DNA of 16,169 nucleotides from Candidatus Proendomicrobium guianensium. GTDB lineage: Bacteria > Elusimicrobiota > Endomicrobiia > Endomicrobiales > Endomicrobiaceae. A program made the translations under genes and the position numbers. The first letter of the stretch is position 1; each line of letters begins with the position of its first letter. The notes below the pieces were generated by a model, which saw only the letters and a program-made list of their open reading frames with translations, made no database searches and was not told where the DNA came from. Positions 6,381 to 14,215 of the stretch are shown here, piece after piece. Where the stretch lies: contig WQVR01000004.1 of assembly GCA_009785775.1 (NCBI GenBank), positions 1 to 16,169 on the forward strand, read 5' to 3'.

Positions 6381-7679
6381 GTGTACGAAAAACTCTTATC
6401 AAAAATTAAAAATAATACTGCTCATATAAGCGTAATAGGGTTGGGTTACGTCGGGCTGCCTTTGGCGGTAGAACTCGCAAATGTCGGTTTTAAAGTTTTA
6501 GGGTTAGAGGTAGACGGCGAAAAAGTTAACTCCGTAAACAAAGGAAAATCTTATATCGGCGATATTTCAAGCGCTGAACTTTCAAAAGTTGTAAAAGCAG
6601 GCAACTTAAGCGCCTGCACGGACTTTAAAAAACTCTCAAAATCCGACATTATAATTATTTGCGTTCCAACGCCCTTAAGAAAATCTAAAGACCCAGACGT
6701 TTCCTACATTATACAAGCCGCCAAAAACGTTAAAGCAACATTAAAAGCAGGGCAGTTGATAATACTTGAGTCTACAACTTATCCCGGCACCACGCGCGAA
6801 CTTGTTATGCCTATGCTTGAAGAAAACTCAAAATTTAAATGCGGTAAAGACTTCTTTTTAGCGTTTTCGCCTGAACGTATAGACCCTGCCAATAAAAAAT
6901 TTACCGTTAAAAATATGTCTAAAGTTATAGGCGGGGTAACGCAAAACTGCACTAAGCTTGGCTCTGCTGTTTATGGCTCATTTACCAATGTTCATGCTGT
7001 TTCAAGCGCGGACGCCGCCGAAATGACAAAGCTTTTAGAAAACACTTTCCGCGCGGTAAATATTGCGCTTGTCAACGAAGTGGCGTTTATGTGCAATAAG
7101 TTAAATCTTAATGTTTGGGAAATTATAGACGCCGCCGCCACAAAACCTTTTGGCTTTATGCCTTTTTATCCGGGGCCGGGTATCGGGGGGCATTGCATAC
7201 CGTTAGACCCCCACTATTTGTCGTGGAAACTTAAAACCCTGAATTTTTATGCGCGCTTTGTAGAGCTTGCAAGCGAAATAAACTCTAAAATGCCGGAATA
7301 TGTTGTTTCAAAAATTATAGACTCTTTAAATATGCAGTCAAAAAGCGTTTGGGGTTCTAAAATTTTAGTAGTGGGCGTGGCATACAAAAAAGATGTAGAC
7401 GACGTGCGCGAATCGCCCGCCCTTGACATTATAAGCATGCTTATTGAAAAGGGCGCAAAAATTTCCTACATAGATCCGTTTGTAAAAAGTTTTAAAATTT
7501 GCGCTCAAAAATTAACAAGTATCAAAACCCTTGAAAATGTTAAAAGTTATGATAGCGTTGTAGTTGTTACAAACCATACGGATATTGACTACGCTAAAAT
7601 ACTTAAAGACGCAAAAGTAATTGTAGACTCACGCAATGCTTTTAAGGGTAAGTCGTCTAAAAAAATTATAAGAATATAA
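6381..7679 (+). CDS. UDP-sugar 6-dehydrogenase, UDP-GlcNAc 6-dehydrogenase (WbpA)-like
   Basis: A 432-residue enzyme of the UDP-glucose/GDP-mannose dehydrogenase family. It starts at GTG with GAGGG at 6370-6374. The NAD-binding GLGYVGLP is at 20-27, CVPTPL at 94-99, the SPERIDP box at 163-169, a central helix TKLLENTFRAVN at 216-227, and the catalytic Cys272 in PGPGIGGHCIPLDP (264-277). A C-terminal UDP-binding domain carries VGVAYKKDVDDVRESPA. The enzyme oxidises C6 of a UDP-sugar twice, with two NAD+, to a uronic acid. The GGHCIPLDP form together with KPFGFMPFYPGPG is the pattern of WbpA-type UDP-GlcNAc 6-dehydrogenases, whereas UDP-glucose dehydrogenases usually have GGSCFPKD, so UDP-GlcNAc is the better guess. 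It works with the upstream epimerase. recA starts 20 bases downstream. Confidence 0.88.
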   Translation: MYEKLLSKIKNNTAHISVIGLGYVGLPLAVELANVGFKVLGLEVDGEKVNSVNKGKSYIGDISSAELSKVVKAGNLSACTDFKKLSKSDIIIICVPTPLRKSKDPDVSYIIQAAKNVKATLKAGQLIILESTTYPGTTRELVMPMLEENSKFKCGKDFFLAFSPERIDPANKKFTVKNMSKVIGGVTQNCTKLGSAVYGSFTNVHAVSSADAAEMTKLLENTFRAVNIALVNEVAFMCNKLNLNVWEIIDAAATKPFGFMPFYPGPGIGGHCIPLDPHYLSWKLKTLNFYARFVELASEINSKMPEYVVSKIIDSLNMQSKSVWGSKILVVGVAYKKDVDDVRESPALDIISMLIEKGAKISYIDPFVKSFKICAQKLTSIKTLENVKSYDSVVVVTNHTDIDYAKILKDAKVIVDSRNAFKGKSSKKIIRI

Positions 7680-7699
7680 AAAACATAGGGAGCACCACA

Positions 7700-8785
7700 A
7701 TGGCAAAAGAAGCAAAGAACGACAAAAAAGTTGTTAATACCGGCGGTGACAAAACAAAAGCCTTAGAACTTGCCTTAAGCCAAATAGAAAAAGATTTTGG
7801 CAAAGAAGCCATTATGCGCCTTGGCGAAAAGCACGCCAAAACCAATATTGAAGTAATCCCGACGGGCGCTCTTCCTTTAGATATTGCAATAGGTGTAGGC
7901 GGCATACCCCGCGGCAGAATTATTGAAATTTACGGGCCAGAGGCTTCCGGAAAAACTACTCTTGCCCTTTGCATGGTTGCACAAAACCAAGCCCAAGGCG
8001 GCACTGCCGCGTATATAGACGCTGAACATGCTATGGACCCCGAATACGCCGCAAAACTTGGCGTAGATATAGACAATTTGCTTATTTCCCAGCCCGATTC
8101 GGGCGAGCAGGGACTTGAAATTGCCGATAAGCTGGTACGTTCCGGCGCAGTTGATATTATTATCGTAGACTCTGTTGCAGCGCTCGTGCCGCGCGCAGAA
8201 ATTGAAGGCGAAATGGGCGACGCTTTTGTAGGGCTTCAAGCCCGCCTTATGAGTCAGGCTTTAAGAAAGCTTACCTCAACAATATCAAAATCTAAAACTT
8301 CTATAGTATTTATCAACCAATTGCGTCAAAAAATCGGCGTTATGTGGGGAAGCCCTGAAACAACACCCGGGGGGCTGGCTTTAAAGTTTTATTCTTCCGT
8401 GCGTCTTGACATACGCAGGATAGAAAGCGTAAAAAGGGGAGATGAAATTGTAGGCAACAGAGTGCGCGTAAAAGTGGTAAAAAATAAAGTGGCAAGCCCG
8501 TTTAAACAAGCAGAGTTTGACATAACCTTCGGTGTTGGCATAGATAAGGCGGGCTATTTGCTTGATATGGGCGTTGCAGACGGTATAGTTGAAAAGTCCG
8601 GCGCGTTTTTTTCTTATAAAGGCGAGCGCTTAGGACAAGGCAGGGAAAACGCAAAGCAATATTTGCACGATAATCCTGATATAGCGGGTGAAATAGAAAC
8701 TCTTGTGCGCGCCAAGGCTTTTGGTACCCAGGTTTCTGCCCCTGAAGTGAAAGCAGAAAAATCTAAAACATCTGAAAAAAAATAA
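7700..8785 (+). CDS. recA: Recombinase RecA
   Basis: A 361-residue, full-length RecA, the DNA strand-exchange ATPase of homologous recombination and the co-protease that activates the SOS response. Walker A GPEASGKT is at 79-86, the DAEH motif with catalytic Glu109 follows, and Walker B is VDIIIVDSVAAL (151-162). Loop L1 is near 168-190. Loop L2 contains MWGSPETTPGG, starting at 215. The conserved LKFY-SSVRLDIRR follows. The C-terminal tail is Lys/Glu-rich rather than strongly acidic. In L2 a Trp (216) replaces the nearly universal Phe. AGGGAG (7687-7692) sits 7 bases before the ATG. The gene is only 20 bases after the dehydrogenase gene, and I see no LexA-type operator of the E. coli or Bacillus kind in that gap, so expression probably comes at least partly from the upstream promoter. 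Confidence 0.98.
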   Translation: MAKEAKNDKKVVNTGGDKTKALELALSQIEKDFGKEAIMRLGEKHAKTNIEVIPTGALPLDIAIGVGGIPRGRIIEIYGPEASGKTTLALCMVAQNQAQGGTAAYIDAEHAMDPEYAAKLGVDIDNLLISQPDSGEQGLEIADKLVRSGAVDIIIVDSVAALVPRAEIEGEMGDAFVGLQARLMSQALRKLTSTISKSKTSIVFINQLRQKIGVMWGSPETTPGGLALKFYSSVRLDIRRIESVKRGDEIVGNRVRVKVVKNKVASPFKQAEFDITFGVGIDKAGYLLDMGVADGIVEKSGAFFSYKGERLGQGRENAKQYLHDNPDIAGEIETLVRAKAFGTQVSAPEVKAEKSKTSEKK

Positions 8786-8853
8786 CGAAGGTTCTTTGGC
8801 AGTCTACGACGCAAACGCCTTAAAGGATTGCCATTGGTAAAACATTAAAAATT

Positions 8854-9573
8854 ATGTTAAAACTTGACAATTCGTTTGTATGGAAATTAATTTTTAAAAT
8901 AGCCGCGCTTAATTTAACATTTCTTGTCGCGATGACTTTGTTTCGCGCGGCGTTTTTTTTCTATTTTGGCGGCGATGTGGGTTTTGCTGATGCAGGCATA
9001 GCAAGAGTTTTTGCCCTTGGAATGCGTTATGATATTTCCGTATTAGGCTATATAAACATTCCGGTTGTGTGTGTGGTGGCGCTTCTTATTTTTGTAAATT
9101 TGTTAGATATTTTTTTGTTGGGCGTCAGGTTTTTAAAATACTATTATACGCTCTTGGTCGGTTCGGCTTTATCGCTGACATTTGCGAATTTTTTTGTTTA
9201 TGCTAAGTACCAAAAACATTTAAGCGATTGGAACGAATTACACTCGGCTGTGATTAACAATTTTAATGTGTTTTTGGCGCCGTTGCTAGGGGCTATAATA
9301 TTTTGGGCGGTGTTTGCCACGGCAAGAAAAGTTTTAATATTTCAAGAAAAACGCGCTTTTAGGAGTTCTTTAAATAAATTTGCGGCACTTGTCATTATGG
9401 TTTTTTGGATATCGGGCTGTTTTGTTTTGGCAAGGGGTTCGCTTGGCGGGCAAGCGCTAAGTTCGCGTGCGGCGCAAGAAGTGTCGGACAATGCTTTTAT
9501 GGGTGATGTTGCCGTAAGCGGCGTTTTTATTTTAGGCGAATCGATAATTGGAAATATTAGAGGAGTAAGGTGA
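8854..9573 (+). CDS. Five-helix membrane protein, like an LTA synthase N-terminus without sulfatase domain
   Basis: A 239-residue membrane protein with hydrophobic segments near 13-38, 62-90, 98-117, 139-157 and 176-193. The MRYDISVLGY stretch (57-66) and the region after the last helix (ARGSLGGQALSSRAAQEVSD, then NAFMGDVAVSGVFIL) resemble the membrane part and linker of phosphoglycerol-transferase/LTA-synthase-type sulfatases, which also have five helices. In those enzymes a catalytic alkaline-phosphatase-like domain of roughly 300-400 residues follows. Here the frame stops soon after the linker and the next gene overlaps it (GTGA, 9570-9573). There is no room for the missing domain in another frame. 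It could be a truncated relic or a separate membrane subunit. No clear ribosome binding site precedes the ATG at 8854. The 68-base gap after recA shows nothing I can support. Confidence 0.7.
   Translation: MLKLDNSFVWKLIFKIAALNLTFLVAMTLFRAAFFFYFGGDVGFADAGIARVFALGMRYDISVLGYINIPVVCVVALLIFVNLLDIFLLGVRFLKYYYTLLVGSALSLTFANFFVYAKYQKHLSDWNELHSAVINNFNVFLAPLLGAIIFWAVFATARKVLIFQEKRAFRSSLNKFAALVIMVFWISGCFVLARGSLGGQALSSRAAQEVSDNAFMGDVAVSGVFILGESIIGNIRGVR
9561..9565 (+). promoter_or_regulatory. Ribosome binding site AGGAG fixing the GTG start at 9570
   Basis: AGGAG lies 4 bases before a GTG that overlaps the stop of the upstream membrane-protein gene. It supports the GTG as the start of the sugar nucleotidyltransferase and points to coupled translation. 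Confidence 0.65.
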
Positions 9574-10595
9574 AAGCATTTATTTTAGCGGCAGGCGTGG
9601 GTAACCGCTTAAAGCCGCTTACGTATCATTTGCCTAAGCCAATGGTGCCTATTTTAAATAAACCGGCGTTGTGGCATATAATTTCAAACATGCAGGCTTC
9701 CGGCATTACAGACATCATGCTAAACCTTCACTACAGGCCGGATGTTATAAAAAATTACTTTGGTTCGTCTTTTAAAAATGTGGAGCTTTCATATTCGATA
9801 GAAAAAAAGTTGCTCGGCACTGCAGGAGCCATTAAAAAAAATGAAAGTTTTTTTGATAATACCTTTATAGTAATGTCGGGAGACGGGCTTTCGGGCATTA
9901 ATTTAAAAAAACTTGTAAACTTTCACAAAAAAAAGAAAGCTTTGGCAACGGTAGTTTTAAAAAAAGTAGACGCATGTTTTGATTATGGCGTAGGTATAAC
10001 GTGCTCGCAGGGGCGCATAACAAAATTTGTTGAAAAACCCTCGTGGGAAAGTGTTTTTTCAAACACGGTTAATACGGGAATTTATGTTTTTGAGCCCGAA
10101 ATTTTTAACTATATACCAAAAAATAAATTTCACGATTTTGGCGCAAACCTGCTTCCGTTACTCTTGCGTAAAAATCTTCCCGTTTACGGCTATGAGATGG
10201 GTGATTACTGGACAGATATAGGCAACTTAAAAGAATACAAAGAAGGTATTTGTGCGGCGTTGGGCAAAAAAGTAAAAACACAAATAGACGGCGTGCAGAT
10301 AAAGCGCGGCGTTTGGGCGCACAAAACATCGCGCATAAGCCCTGCGGCGCGTATCAAAGCTCCTTGTATTATAGGTGAAAACTGTACCATAGAAAGCGGC
10401 GTTACGATAAAACCTTACTGCGTAATAGGAAATAATGTAACAGTAAAAAAGGGTGCGGTACTTACTAAAACTACAGTTTGGGATGGCGCTGTTATAGGCG
10501 AAAAAACACATCTTGAAAATTCCATAATAGGTTATAACGAAGTAGTAGCAGGCGGCATACGCCTTTTTGATTCAGTAATGATGTCTAACAGGTAA
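9570..10595 (+). CDS. NDP-sugar pyrophosphorylase (mannose-1-phosphate guanylyltransferase-like)
   Basis: A 341-residue protein in two parts. The N-terminal nucleotidyltransferase domain (about 1-235) has AAGVGNRLKPLT (7-18), PKPMVPILNKP (22-32), GTAGAI (83-88), the metal-binding SGDG (103-106), FVEKPS (153-158) and DYWTDIGNLKEY (212-223). The C-terminal part (about 243-341) is a left-handed beta-helix with hexapeptide-like repeats (for example IIGENCTIESGVTI and CVIGNNVTV). The enzyme would join an NTP and a sugar-1-phosphate to an NDP-sugar and pyrophosphate in the cytoplasm. This layout is common in GDP-mannose and glucose-1-phosphate pyrophosphorylase-like proteins, but neither the base nor the sugar can be fixed from sequence alone. 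The signature has Asn instead of the usual Thr in GxGTRL. No complete GlmU-type acetyltransferase domain is apparent. It overlaps the upstream gene and lies 28 bases before metK. Confidence 0.85.
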   Translation: MKAFILAAGVGNRLKPLTYHLPKPMVPILNKPALWHIISNMQASGITDIMLNLHYRPDVIKNYFGSSFKNVELSYSIEKKLLGTAGAIKKNESFFDNTFIVMSGDGLSGINLKKLVNFHKKKKALATVVLKKVDACFDYGVGITCSQGRITKFVEKPSWESVFSNTVNTGIYVFEPEIFNYIPKNKFHDFGANLLPLLLRKNLPVYGYEMGDYWTDIGNLKEYKEGICAALGKKVKTQIDGVQIKRGVWAHKTSRISPAARIKAPCIIGENCTIESGVTIKPYCVIGNNVTVKKGAVLTKTTVWDGAVIGEKTHLENSIIGYNEVVAGGIRLFDSVMMSNR

Positions 10596-10623
10596 AAAAT
10601 TAAGAATAATCAACGGAGATTTT

Positions 10624-11802
10624 ATGAAAAGTTCTAAAGTAAAAAGATTTATGTTCACCTCAGAGTCGGTGACCGAAGGGCACCCGGATAAGGTGTGCGA
10701 TATTGTTTCAGACAGTATTTTAGATGAAATTTTACGCCAAGACCCTAAAGCGCGCGTAGCGTGTGAAACTTTTATTTCGATGGGGCTTTTGGTTGTAGGC
10801 GGAGAGGTTACAACAACAGCAACAATTAAGCCTCATGATATTATAAGAAAAGCCATAAAAAACATCGGCTATACCGACGCAAAGTACGGCTTTGACGCCT
10901 CTACATGCGCTATTTTAGACACTATAAACAAACAATCTCCCGACATTGCCCAAGGCGTAGATACCGGCGGCGCGGGCGACCAAGGGCTTATGATAGGTTA
11001 TGCTTGCCGCGAAACGCCCGAGCTTATGCCATTGCCTATAGTGCTTGCGCATAAACTTGCCATTAAACTTACCGAAGTAAGAAAAAAAGGGATTTTAAAA
11101 TATTTAGGCCCCGACGGTAAAACCCAAATAACCGTAGAATACGAAAACGGCAAACCCAAACGGTTAGACGCTGTTGTACTTTCAACCCAGCACACCGAAG
11201 AAATTTTGGATAAAACAGGCAAAAAAATTACCGAAAAATCCCGTAAAGAAATAATAGAAAAAATTATTAAGCCCGTGATAGGAAAATGGGCAGACTCAAA
11301 AACAAAAATTTATGTTAACCCTACCGGTAAATTTGTTGTCGGCGGCCCTCAGGGCGATACCGGGCTTACGGGCAGAAAGTTGATTGTAGACACTTACGGC
11401 GGCATGGCAGCCCACGGCGGCGGTGCGTTTAGCGGTAAAGACTCTACAAAGGTAGACAGGTCAGCCTGCTATATGGCGCGCCACATAGCAAAAAATATCG
11501 TTGCTTCGGGTATTGCAGACAAATGCACAGTTCAGCTTGCTTATGCCATAGGCGTTGCAGAGCCCGTTTCAATAATGATAGACACTCACGGTACGGGCAA
11601 AATTACAGATTGCCAACTTGAGCCGATAGTGCGTAAATTATTTCCGCTTACGCCAAAAGGTATAATAGATTACTTACAATTGCGCCAGCCCCGTTTTGCA
11701 AAAACCGCCGCTTACGGGCACTTTGGAAGAAGCGGTAAAGAGTTTAGCTGGGAGCAAACAAATAAGGCGGGCGATATTAAAAAAGCGGCAGGTATAAAAT
11801 AA
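10624..11802 (+). CDS. metK: S-adenosylmethionine synthetase
   Basis: A 392-residue, full-length methionine adenosyltransferase that makes S-adenosylmethionine from methionine and ATP in the cytoplasm. The ATP-binding TEGHPDK is at 17-23, GAGDQGLMIGYA at 116-127, the glycine-rich phosphate loop GGGAFSGKD at 266-274, followed by STKVDRS. The C-terminal AAYGHFGR motif is present. All core residues expected of the family are visible. GGAG (10615-10618) precedes the ATG by 5 bases. The 28-base leader is too short for a known SAM riboswitch. The stop overlaps the start of ahcY by one base (TAATG), so the SAM-making and SAH-removing enzymes are translationally coupled. Confidence 0.98.
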   Translation: MKSSKVKRFMFTSESVTEGHPDKVCDIVSDSILDEILRQDPKARVACETFISMGLLVVGGEVTTTATIKPHDIIRKAIKNIGYTDAKYGFDASTCAILDTINKQSPDIAQGVDTGGAGDQGLMIGYACRETPELMPLPIVLAHKLAIKLTEVRKKGILKYLGPDGKTQITVEYENGKPKRLDAVVLSTQHTEEILDKTGKKITEKSRKEIIEKIIKPVIGKWADSKTKIYVNPTGKFVVGGPQGDTGLTGRKLIVDTYGGMAAHGGGAFSGKDSTKVDRSACYMARHIAKNIVASGIADKCTVQLAYAIGVAEPVSIMIDTHGTGKITDCQLEPIVRKLFPLTPKGIIDYLQLRQPRFAKTAAYGHFGRSGKEFSWEQTNKAGDIKKAAGIK

Positions 11803-13058
11803 TGAAATACGATATAAAAGATATTAAGTTAGCGCCCATGGGCGCTGAAAAAATAGAATGGGCGGCAAAAGAAATGCCGGTGCTTGCCCAAATTAAACAA
11901 CGTTTTGCCAAACAAAAACCGTTAAAAGGCGTACGCATTGCGGCTTGCCTGCACGTTACCACTGAAACCGCAAACCTTGCCATAGCTTTAAAAGCCGGCG
12001 GTGCGGACGTTTACCTTTGCGCTTCTAACCCGCTTTCAACTCAAGACGATGTTGCCGCAAGCCTTGTAAAACATCACGCTATACCTACCTTTGCCATAAA
12101 AGGCGAAGACAATAAAACTTATTACAAACACATAAATACCGTGCTAGACGCAAAACCCCAAATTACAATGGATGACGGCGCGGATTTAGTGTCTACAATA
12201 TTTTCTAAAAGAAAAAATTTGTTAAAAGATATTGTGGGCGGTACCGAAGAAACCACCACGGGCGTTGTGCGCCTTAGGGCAATGGAGGCAGACGGCGTTT
12301 TGGCTTATCCCATAATAGCCGTTAACGATGCGCTTACAAAACACTTGTTTGATAACCGCTACGGCACGGGGCAGTCTACGGTAGACGGTATAGTGCGCGC
12401 TACAAATATTTTGCTTGCGGGTAAGGTAGTAGTAGTAGCCGGTTACGGCTGGTGCGGCAGAGGTTTTGCCATGCGCGCAAAAGGCATGGGCGCTCATGTA
12501 ATAGTAACCGAAGTAGACCATATGAAAGCCATAGAAGCCGTAATGGACGGTTTTGAAGTAATGACAATGAAAGAAGCTTCGCCCAAGGGCGACTTTTTTG
12601 TTACCCTTACCGGTAACCTTAATGTTGTAGACGAGAGCCATTTTAAATTAATGAAATCCGGCGCGATTGTTTGCAATTCGGGGCATTTTAACAACGAAAT
12701 AAATTTAAACGCGATAAAAAAACTAAGCAAAAGCGTTAAAACTTACAGAGAATTTATTGACGAATACACCCTTAAAAACGGCGTAAAAGTATGTGTGCTT
12801 GCTGAAGGCCGCCTTGTAAACCTTGCCACTGCCGAAGGCCACCCCGCAAGCGTTATGGATATGTCTTTTGCAAATCAGGCGCTAAGCGCAGAATATATGG
12901 TTAAAAACTATAAAAAGCTTTCCAAAAAAGTATACTCTGTGCCCGAAAAAATAGATGTTGAAATCGCGCGTTTAAAGCTTGCAAGCATGGGCGTAAAAAT
13001 AGATACGCTTACGGCAGAGCAAAAAAAATATTTGGCAAGCTGGCAGGAAGGCACCTAA
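11802..13058 (+). CDS. ahcY: Adenosylhomocysteinase (S-adenosylhomocysteine hydrolase)
   Basis: A 418-residue enzyme that splits S-adenosylhomocysteine, the inhibitor left by methyltransferases, into adenosine and homocysteine using bound NAD. Substrate and catalytic residues match the family: His51 (HVTTETA), the MDDGAD motif (123-128), EETTTG (149-154), Lys180, and Asp184-Asn185. The NAD-binding loop is GYGWCGRGFAMRAKGMG (214-230), and CNSGHFNNEI (291-300) closes the cofactor site. It is the short form, lacking the roughly 40-residue insert of many proteobacterial and eukaryotic enzymes, and ends in ASWQEGT rather than HYRY. This short form is found in Thermotogae, archaea and various other bacteria. 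It starts inside the metK stop, so both belong to one methyl-cycle unit, and no pfs/luxS alternative is visible here. Confidence 0.97.
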   Translation: MKYDIKDIKLAPMGAEKIEWAAKEMPVLAQIKQRFAKQKPLKGVRIAACLHVTTETANLAIALKAGGADVYLCASNPLSTQDDVAASLVKHHAIPTFAIKGEDNKTYYKHINTVLDAKPQITMDDGADLVSTIFSKRKNLLKDIVGGTEETTTGVVRLRAMEADGVLAYPIIAVNDALTKHLFDNRYGTGQSTVDGIVRATNILLAGKVVVVAGYGWCGRGFAMRAKGMGAHVIVTEVDHMKAIEAVMDGFEVMTMKEASPKGDFFVTLTGNLNVVDESHFKLMKSGAIVCNSGHFNNEINLNAIKKLSKSVKTYREFIDEYTLKNGVKVCVLAEGRLVNLATAEGHPASVMDMSFANQALSAEYMVKNYKKLSKKVYSVPEKIDVEIARLKLASMGVKIDTLTAEQKKYLASWQEGT

Positions 13059-13100
13059 AGTATCAGATATGCAGATTGGCGCGGTTTGTGGAATTTTTAC

Positions 13101-13108
13101 AAAGGGGA
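13101..13108 (+). promoter_or_regulatory. Ribosome binding site AAAGGGGA deciding the GTG start at 13113
   Basis: A strong AAAGGGGA ends 4 bases before the GTG at 13113. The upstream in-frame TTG at 13086 has no comparable site, and the nine extra residues add nothing recognisable. Confidence 0.7.
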
Positions 13109-13112
13109 CTTT

Positions 13113-14210
13113 GTGGGATTAAAAAAGTATATAAAAGAAGTCAAACGAAATTTTGCCAAAGTAATTTTTGACAAACGCGCCTCGCAAAACGTTGCCCTAG
13201 ATTTTGCAAACGTTAAAAAAATTGTTTTTTTACGCCATGACGATAAACTTGGCGATATGATAATTTCTACAATTTTGTTTAGGGAAATTAAAAAAGCCCG
13301 TCCTGATATCAAACTTATAGTTTTAAGCGGTAAAAATAACAAAGAAATTATTGAAGCAAACCCCTATGTAGACGAAATTTGCGAATGGTCTAGGGCGTCT
13401 GTTTTAAAAAACATTAAAACATTGTGGGCTTTAAGAAAACAAAAAATAGATGTTGCCGTAGATTTTTATATTTTCAAACCTATGCTTGCGGCTTTGTTTA
13501 TACTGCGTTTTGTTAATGCCGCTTTTAATATAGGTTTTAACAAAAAGGGTTACAATTTATATTCCCACGCGCTAAATGTAGATATTAACAATACCCACAT
13601 TTCGCTTCGCTATAAAGCCTTGCTCGATTATTTAGGCATTAAAACAGACAACTTAAAATACGAAATATTTTTAATGCCTGAAGAAGAAGACAAAGCCCAA
13701 GAGTTCATAAAACACATAAAGCAGAAGCATAAAATAGTGCTTAATCCTTTTGCCGCAAGCCGCCACAGAACTTTTTCCAATGTAAAAATAATGAATATTA
13801 TAGAGGGTATAAAGGCGCAAATTCCTGATAGCGCTGTTATAATAATTTCACCCTTAAGGCGGCGCAACAGCGTGCAAAACCTGCATAGCTATTATAAAGA
13901 CTTTGTTTTTACGCCAATGCTTAATACCGCCCGCGACGCTTGTGCTATAGTAAAATATTCAAGCCTGATGATAACGCCCGATACGTCGTTAGTACATGCC
14001 GCGCGGGCTTATAACTCTAAAATGGTTGCTGTATATTTAGACTACTCAAACACAAGTGAAAAAATAAATGAAGTTTGGGGCGCGCAGTATGATAACGCTA
14101 TAAGCTTAAATGTTAATTCAGAAGGCTCTTGGTTAAAAAACAATGTAGATAGTATAGACACGCAACTTCTTATAGATACAGTGAAAGAACTCCTGTACAA
14201 ACAAGGATAG
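13113..14210 (+). CDS. Glycosyltransferase family 9 (heptosyltransferase-like)
   Basis: A 365-residue GT9 protein read from the GTG at 13113; a TTG at 13086 would add nine residues but lacks a ribosome binding site. The N-terminal half carries VKKIVFLRHDDKLGDMIIST (34-53), the R-x-D-x-x-GD acceptor-side motif with candidate base Asp48. The C-terminal half has NPFAASRHRTF (211-221) and TPDTSLVHAARAYNSKMVAVY (288-308), the nucleotide-sugar binding signature of ADP-heptose:LPS heptosyltransferases. It is a soluble or peripheral GT-B enzyme acting at the inner face of the inner membrane, adding a sugar to a lipid-linked glycan. Whether the donor is ADP-heptose cannot be told; no heptose biosynthesis genes are in the window. 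It lies 54 bases after ahcY and 5 bases before rmlA. Confidence 0.88.
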   Translation: MGLKKYIKEVKRNFAKVIFDKRASQNVALDFANVKKIVFLRHDDKLGDMIISTILFREIKKARPDIKLIVLSGKNNKEIIEANPYVDEICEWSRASVLKNIKTLWALRKQKIDVAVDFYIFKPMLAALFILRFVNAAFNIGFNKKGYNLYSHALNVDINNTHISLRYKALLDYLGIKTDNLKYEIFLMPEEEDKAQEFIKHIKQKHKIVLNPFAASRHRTFSNVKIMNIIEGIKAQIPDSAVIIISPLRRRNSVQNLHSYYKDFVFTPMLNTARDACAIVKYSSLMITPDTSLVHAARAYNSKMVAVYLDYSNTSEKINEVWGAQYDNAISLNVNSEGSWLKNNVDSIDTQLLIDTVKELLYKQG

Positions 14211-14215
14211 CTATT

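Noticed and set aside
8795..8842. Short TTG-started frame of about 14 codons in the gap between recA and the membrane protein, with AAGG upstream; a weak hairpin also possible (GGCAGTC with GATTGCC).
   Set aside because: It is too short, resembles nothing I recognise, and the hairpin has a wobble pair and no T-run, so neither a gene nor a terminator can be supported.
8864..8892. TTGACA followed 17 bases later by TTAATT, promoter-like.
   Set aside because: It lies inside the start of the membrane-protein gene and the -10 half matches only 3 of 6 positions; likely chance in AT-rich DNA.
10596..10623. Possible SAM riboswitch before metK.
   Set aside because: Only 28 bases separate metK from the previous stop, and no riboswitch-like structure is seen.
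12222..12641. Reverse-strand open frame of 139 codons opposite ahcY.
   Set aside because: It is a shadow of the well-conserved ahcY frame and has no family signature.
13086..13112. TTG start at 13086 for the GT9 gene.
   Set aside because: No ribosome binding site; the GTG at 13113 has a strong AAAGGGGA at proper spacing.
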